Source of the DNA: CAYVQU01 sp964453155
GTDB lineage: Bacteria; Chloroflexota; Anaerolineae; Anaerolineales; UBA11858
Length of the DNA: 6,354 nt
NCBI GenBank assembly: GCA_964453155.1
Contig: CAYVQU010000249.1
Span: forward strand, 1 to 6,354
Direction of reading: 5' to 3'
In this document: in pieces, positions 5,450 through 6,354 of the stretch
Layout: every line of letters starts with the position of its first letter
Numbering within the stretch: the first letter of the stretch is position 1
The notes under the pieces: generated by a model
What the model was told of the DNA's origin: nothing
Seen by the model: the letters and a program-made list of their open reading frames with translations, nothing else
The model's database searches: none
Made by a program: the position numbers and the translations under genes

Positions 5450-6354
5450 TTGGCTGAACTTTCTTTTACTCCGTCTGATGAAGTTACTGTTTTGTTGAAC
5501 GCGTTGTTGGATGCTTATGAACGGCGGCCATCTTACTTACACCGCAGTTCGGTATCTTCTTTGAGAGAGACAGCAGAGCCATACCTTTGTTCAGATGTGG
5601 GTAAGCGGTTGATCAAGGTTCTCCTTCACGATATCGAAATCTCCGATTATTTTTCGCAAATCGATCCCAATCCGCGGAGGATTGCCAACGAACAACTGCA
5701 AATCTTGGAGCAAAAAGGGTGGCTGGATTTGATCTGGCAGTCCGGGGAAAGTGGGCATCTTTTAGAGGGGGTTGCCATGTCCCCAGATTGCGCGCCCCAG
5801 CTATTCAAACTGCTCGAACGGACCTCGCTCAACCAAAAACGCGCCCAACTTGTCGATCTGATTTTAGGGGAAAACTTCCGCTTCCAGGACGATTGGCGAC
5901 AGCGGGCGATCCGTTACATTCTGACCCAGATCAAAAATGGGAAATCGCCTGCACCTTTCAGCCTAGCTGATCACCACTTTAACGAAGATTTGCTGATTGC
6001 ACTGGCTGCATTGGATACAGTTACAATCGAGACACCGTATCGGGCCTTCAGCGTGCGCTTATTCAATGACAGCAAACGATTCGATGAACTTAAGGGGGCC
6101 TTGGTCCGCCTGGCCCGCATTGGACATTCTGAGTGGCGTTCACTATCTGTTCAGGGTGTTTTCCGAGAGCTTAATCTTGTTCCTAACCCCGGATACATCT
6201 ATCTCGCCGGCCCCTGGCAGTTGGTGGATGATTTAGGTCAGATGATCTCGTTGGGGGAGTTTTCCCCTTCCGTGGGGATCCCAGCCGCCCAGGTAGCTCG
6301 GTTACAACGGGTGACGGTACATGCATCTCAAGTGATTTGCGTTGAAAACCCCAC
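5450..6354 (+). CDS. jetD: Wadjet nuclease subunit JetD, 3' end outside the window
   Basis: JetD is the topoisomerase-VI-A-like nuclease of Wadjet; it cuts plasmid DNA once the JetABC motor has reeled it in. The visible 301 codons match the N-terminal DUF3322 region: LLDAYERRPSYLHR (about 14-27), YFSQIDPNPRRIANEQLQIL (about 65-84), GWLDLIW, LLEGVAMSPD, FSVRLFNDSKRFDELKGALVR (about 203-223) and NPGYIYLAGPWQL (about 244-256). The last residues, QVICVENP (294-301), are the first strand of the DUF2220 Toprim fold, with E299 the expected metal-binding glutamate. About 80-110 further residues lie beyond the edge. Initiation is uncertain: TTG at 5450 gives the family-like N-terminus (AELSFTP); GTG at 5444 is the only other choice before the stop at 5429-5431. 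Neither has a clear ribosome site. The frame is intact as far as seen, unlike its upstream partner, and it would depend on the jetC transcript. Confidence 0.88.
   Translation, partial: MAELSFTPSDEVTVLLNALLDAYERRPSYLHRSSVSSLRETAEPYLCSDVGKRLIKVLLHDIEISDYFSQIDPNPRRIANEQLQILEQKGWLDLIWQSGESGHLLEGVAMSPDCAPQLFKLLERTSLNQKRAQLVDLILGENFRFQDDWRQRAIRYILTQIKNGKSPAPFSLADHHFNEDLLIALAALDTVTIETPYRAFSVRLFNDSKRFDELKGALVRLARIGHSEWRSLSVQGVFRELNLVPNPGYIYLAGPWQLVDDLGQMISLGEFSPSVGIPAAQVARLQRVTVHASQVICVENP

Overview
The window looks like an accessory region of a bacterial chromosome or metagenome contig, most plausibly Chloroflexota (Anaerolineae or a relative). The lineage call is an inference from recognised families only: an RdhB-like membrane anchor beside a Tat leader, a von Willebrand/DUF3520 (YfbK-type) fragment, and a Wadjet JetC/JetD pair. 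No rRNA, tRNA, CRISPR array or recognisable transposase is present.

Layout from left to right. (1) 69-549, + strand: a small three-helix membrane protein resembling the reductive dehalogenase anchor RdhB, then a 62-codon reading frame that begins with a perfect Tat twin-arginine motif but holds no catalytic domain. It looks like the stump of an rdhA-type gene. The pair ends at a strong intrinsic terminator (577-611). (2) 622-870: no convincing gene, only some small hairpins. (3) 871-2031, - strand: an intact Fic-domain AMP-transferase with an N-terminal inhibitory helix and a C-terminal winged helix. Its promoter region carries a perfect 12-bp inverted repeat that brackets an extended -10, a likely operator. 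(4) 2197 to about 2690, + strand: the C-terminal DUF3520 part of a YfbK-like VWA protein, without its 5' portion and with one frameshift near 2565. (5) About 2700-5393, + strand: most of the SMC-like ATPase JetC of the Wadjet anti-plasmid system (coiled coil, hinge, coiled coil, C-terminal head lobe). The Walker A N-lobe is missing and its place is taken in frame by the YfbK fragment. (6) 5450 to the window end, + strand: the N-terminal 301 codons of JetD, the Wadjet nuclease subunit, cut off by the window edge at the start of its Toprim domain.

Wadjet normally works as jetA-jetB-jetC-jetD: the JetABC condensin extrudes loops on small circular DNA and JetD cleaves it. Here jetA, jetB and the first roughly 200-250 codons of jetC are absent and a fragment of an unrelated gene sits directly against the remainder. 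As assembled, the locus cannot encode a working Wadjet complex. Three separate gene breaks (rdhA-like, yfbK-like, jetC) in about 6 kb mean either a decaying, repeatedly deleted island or assembly chimeras. Telling these apart is the main question this window raises.
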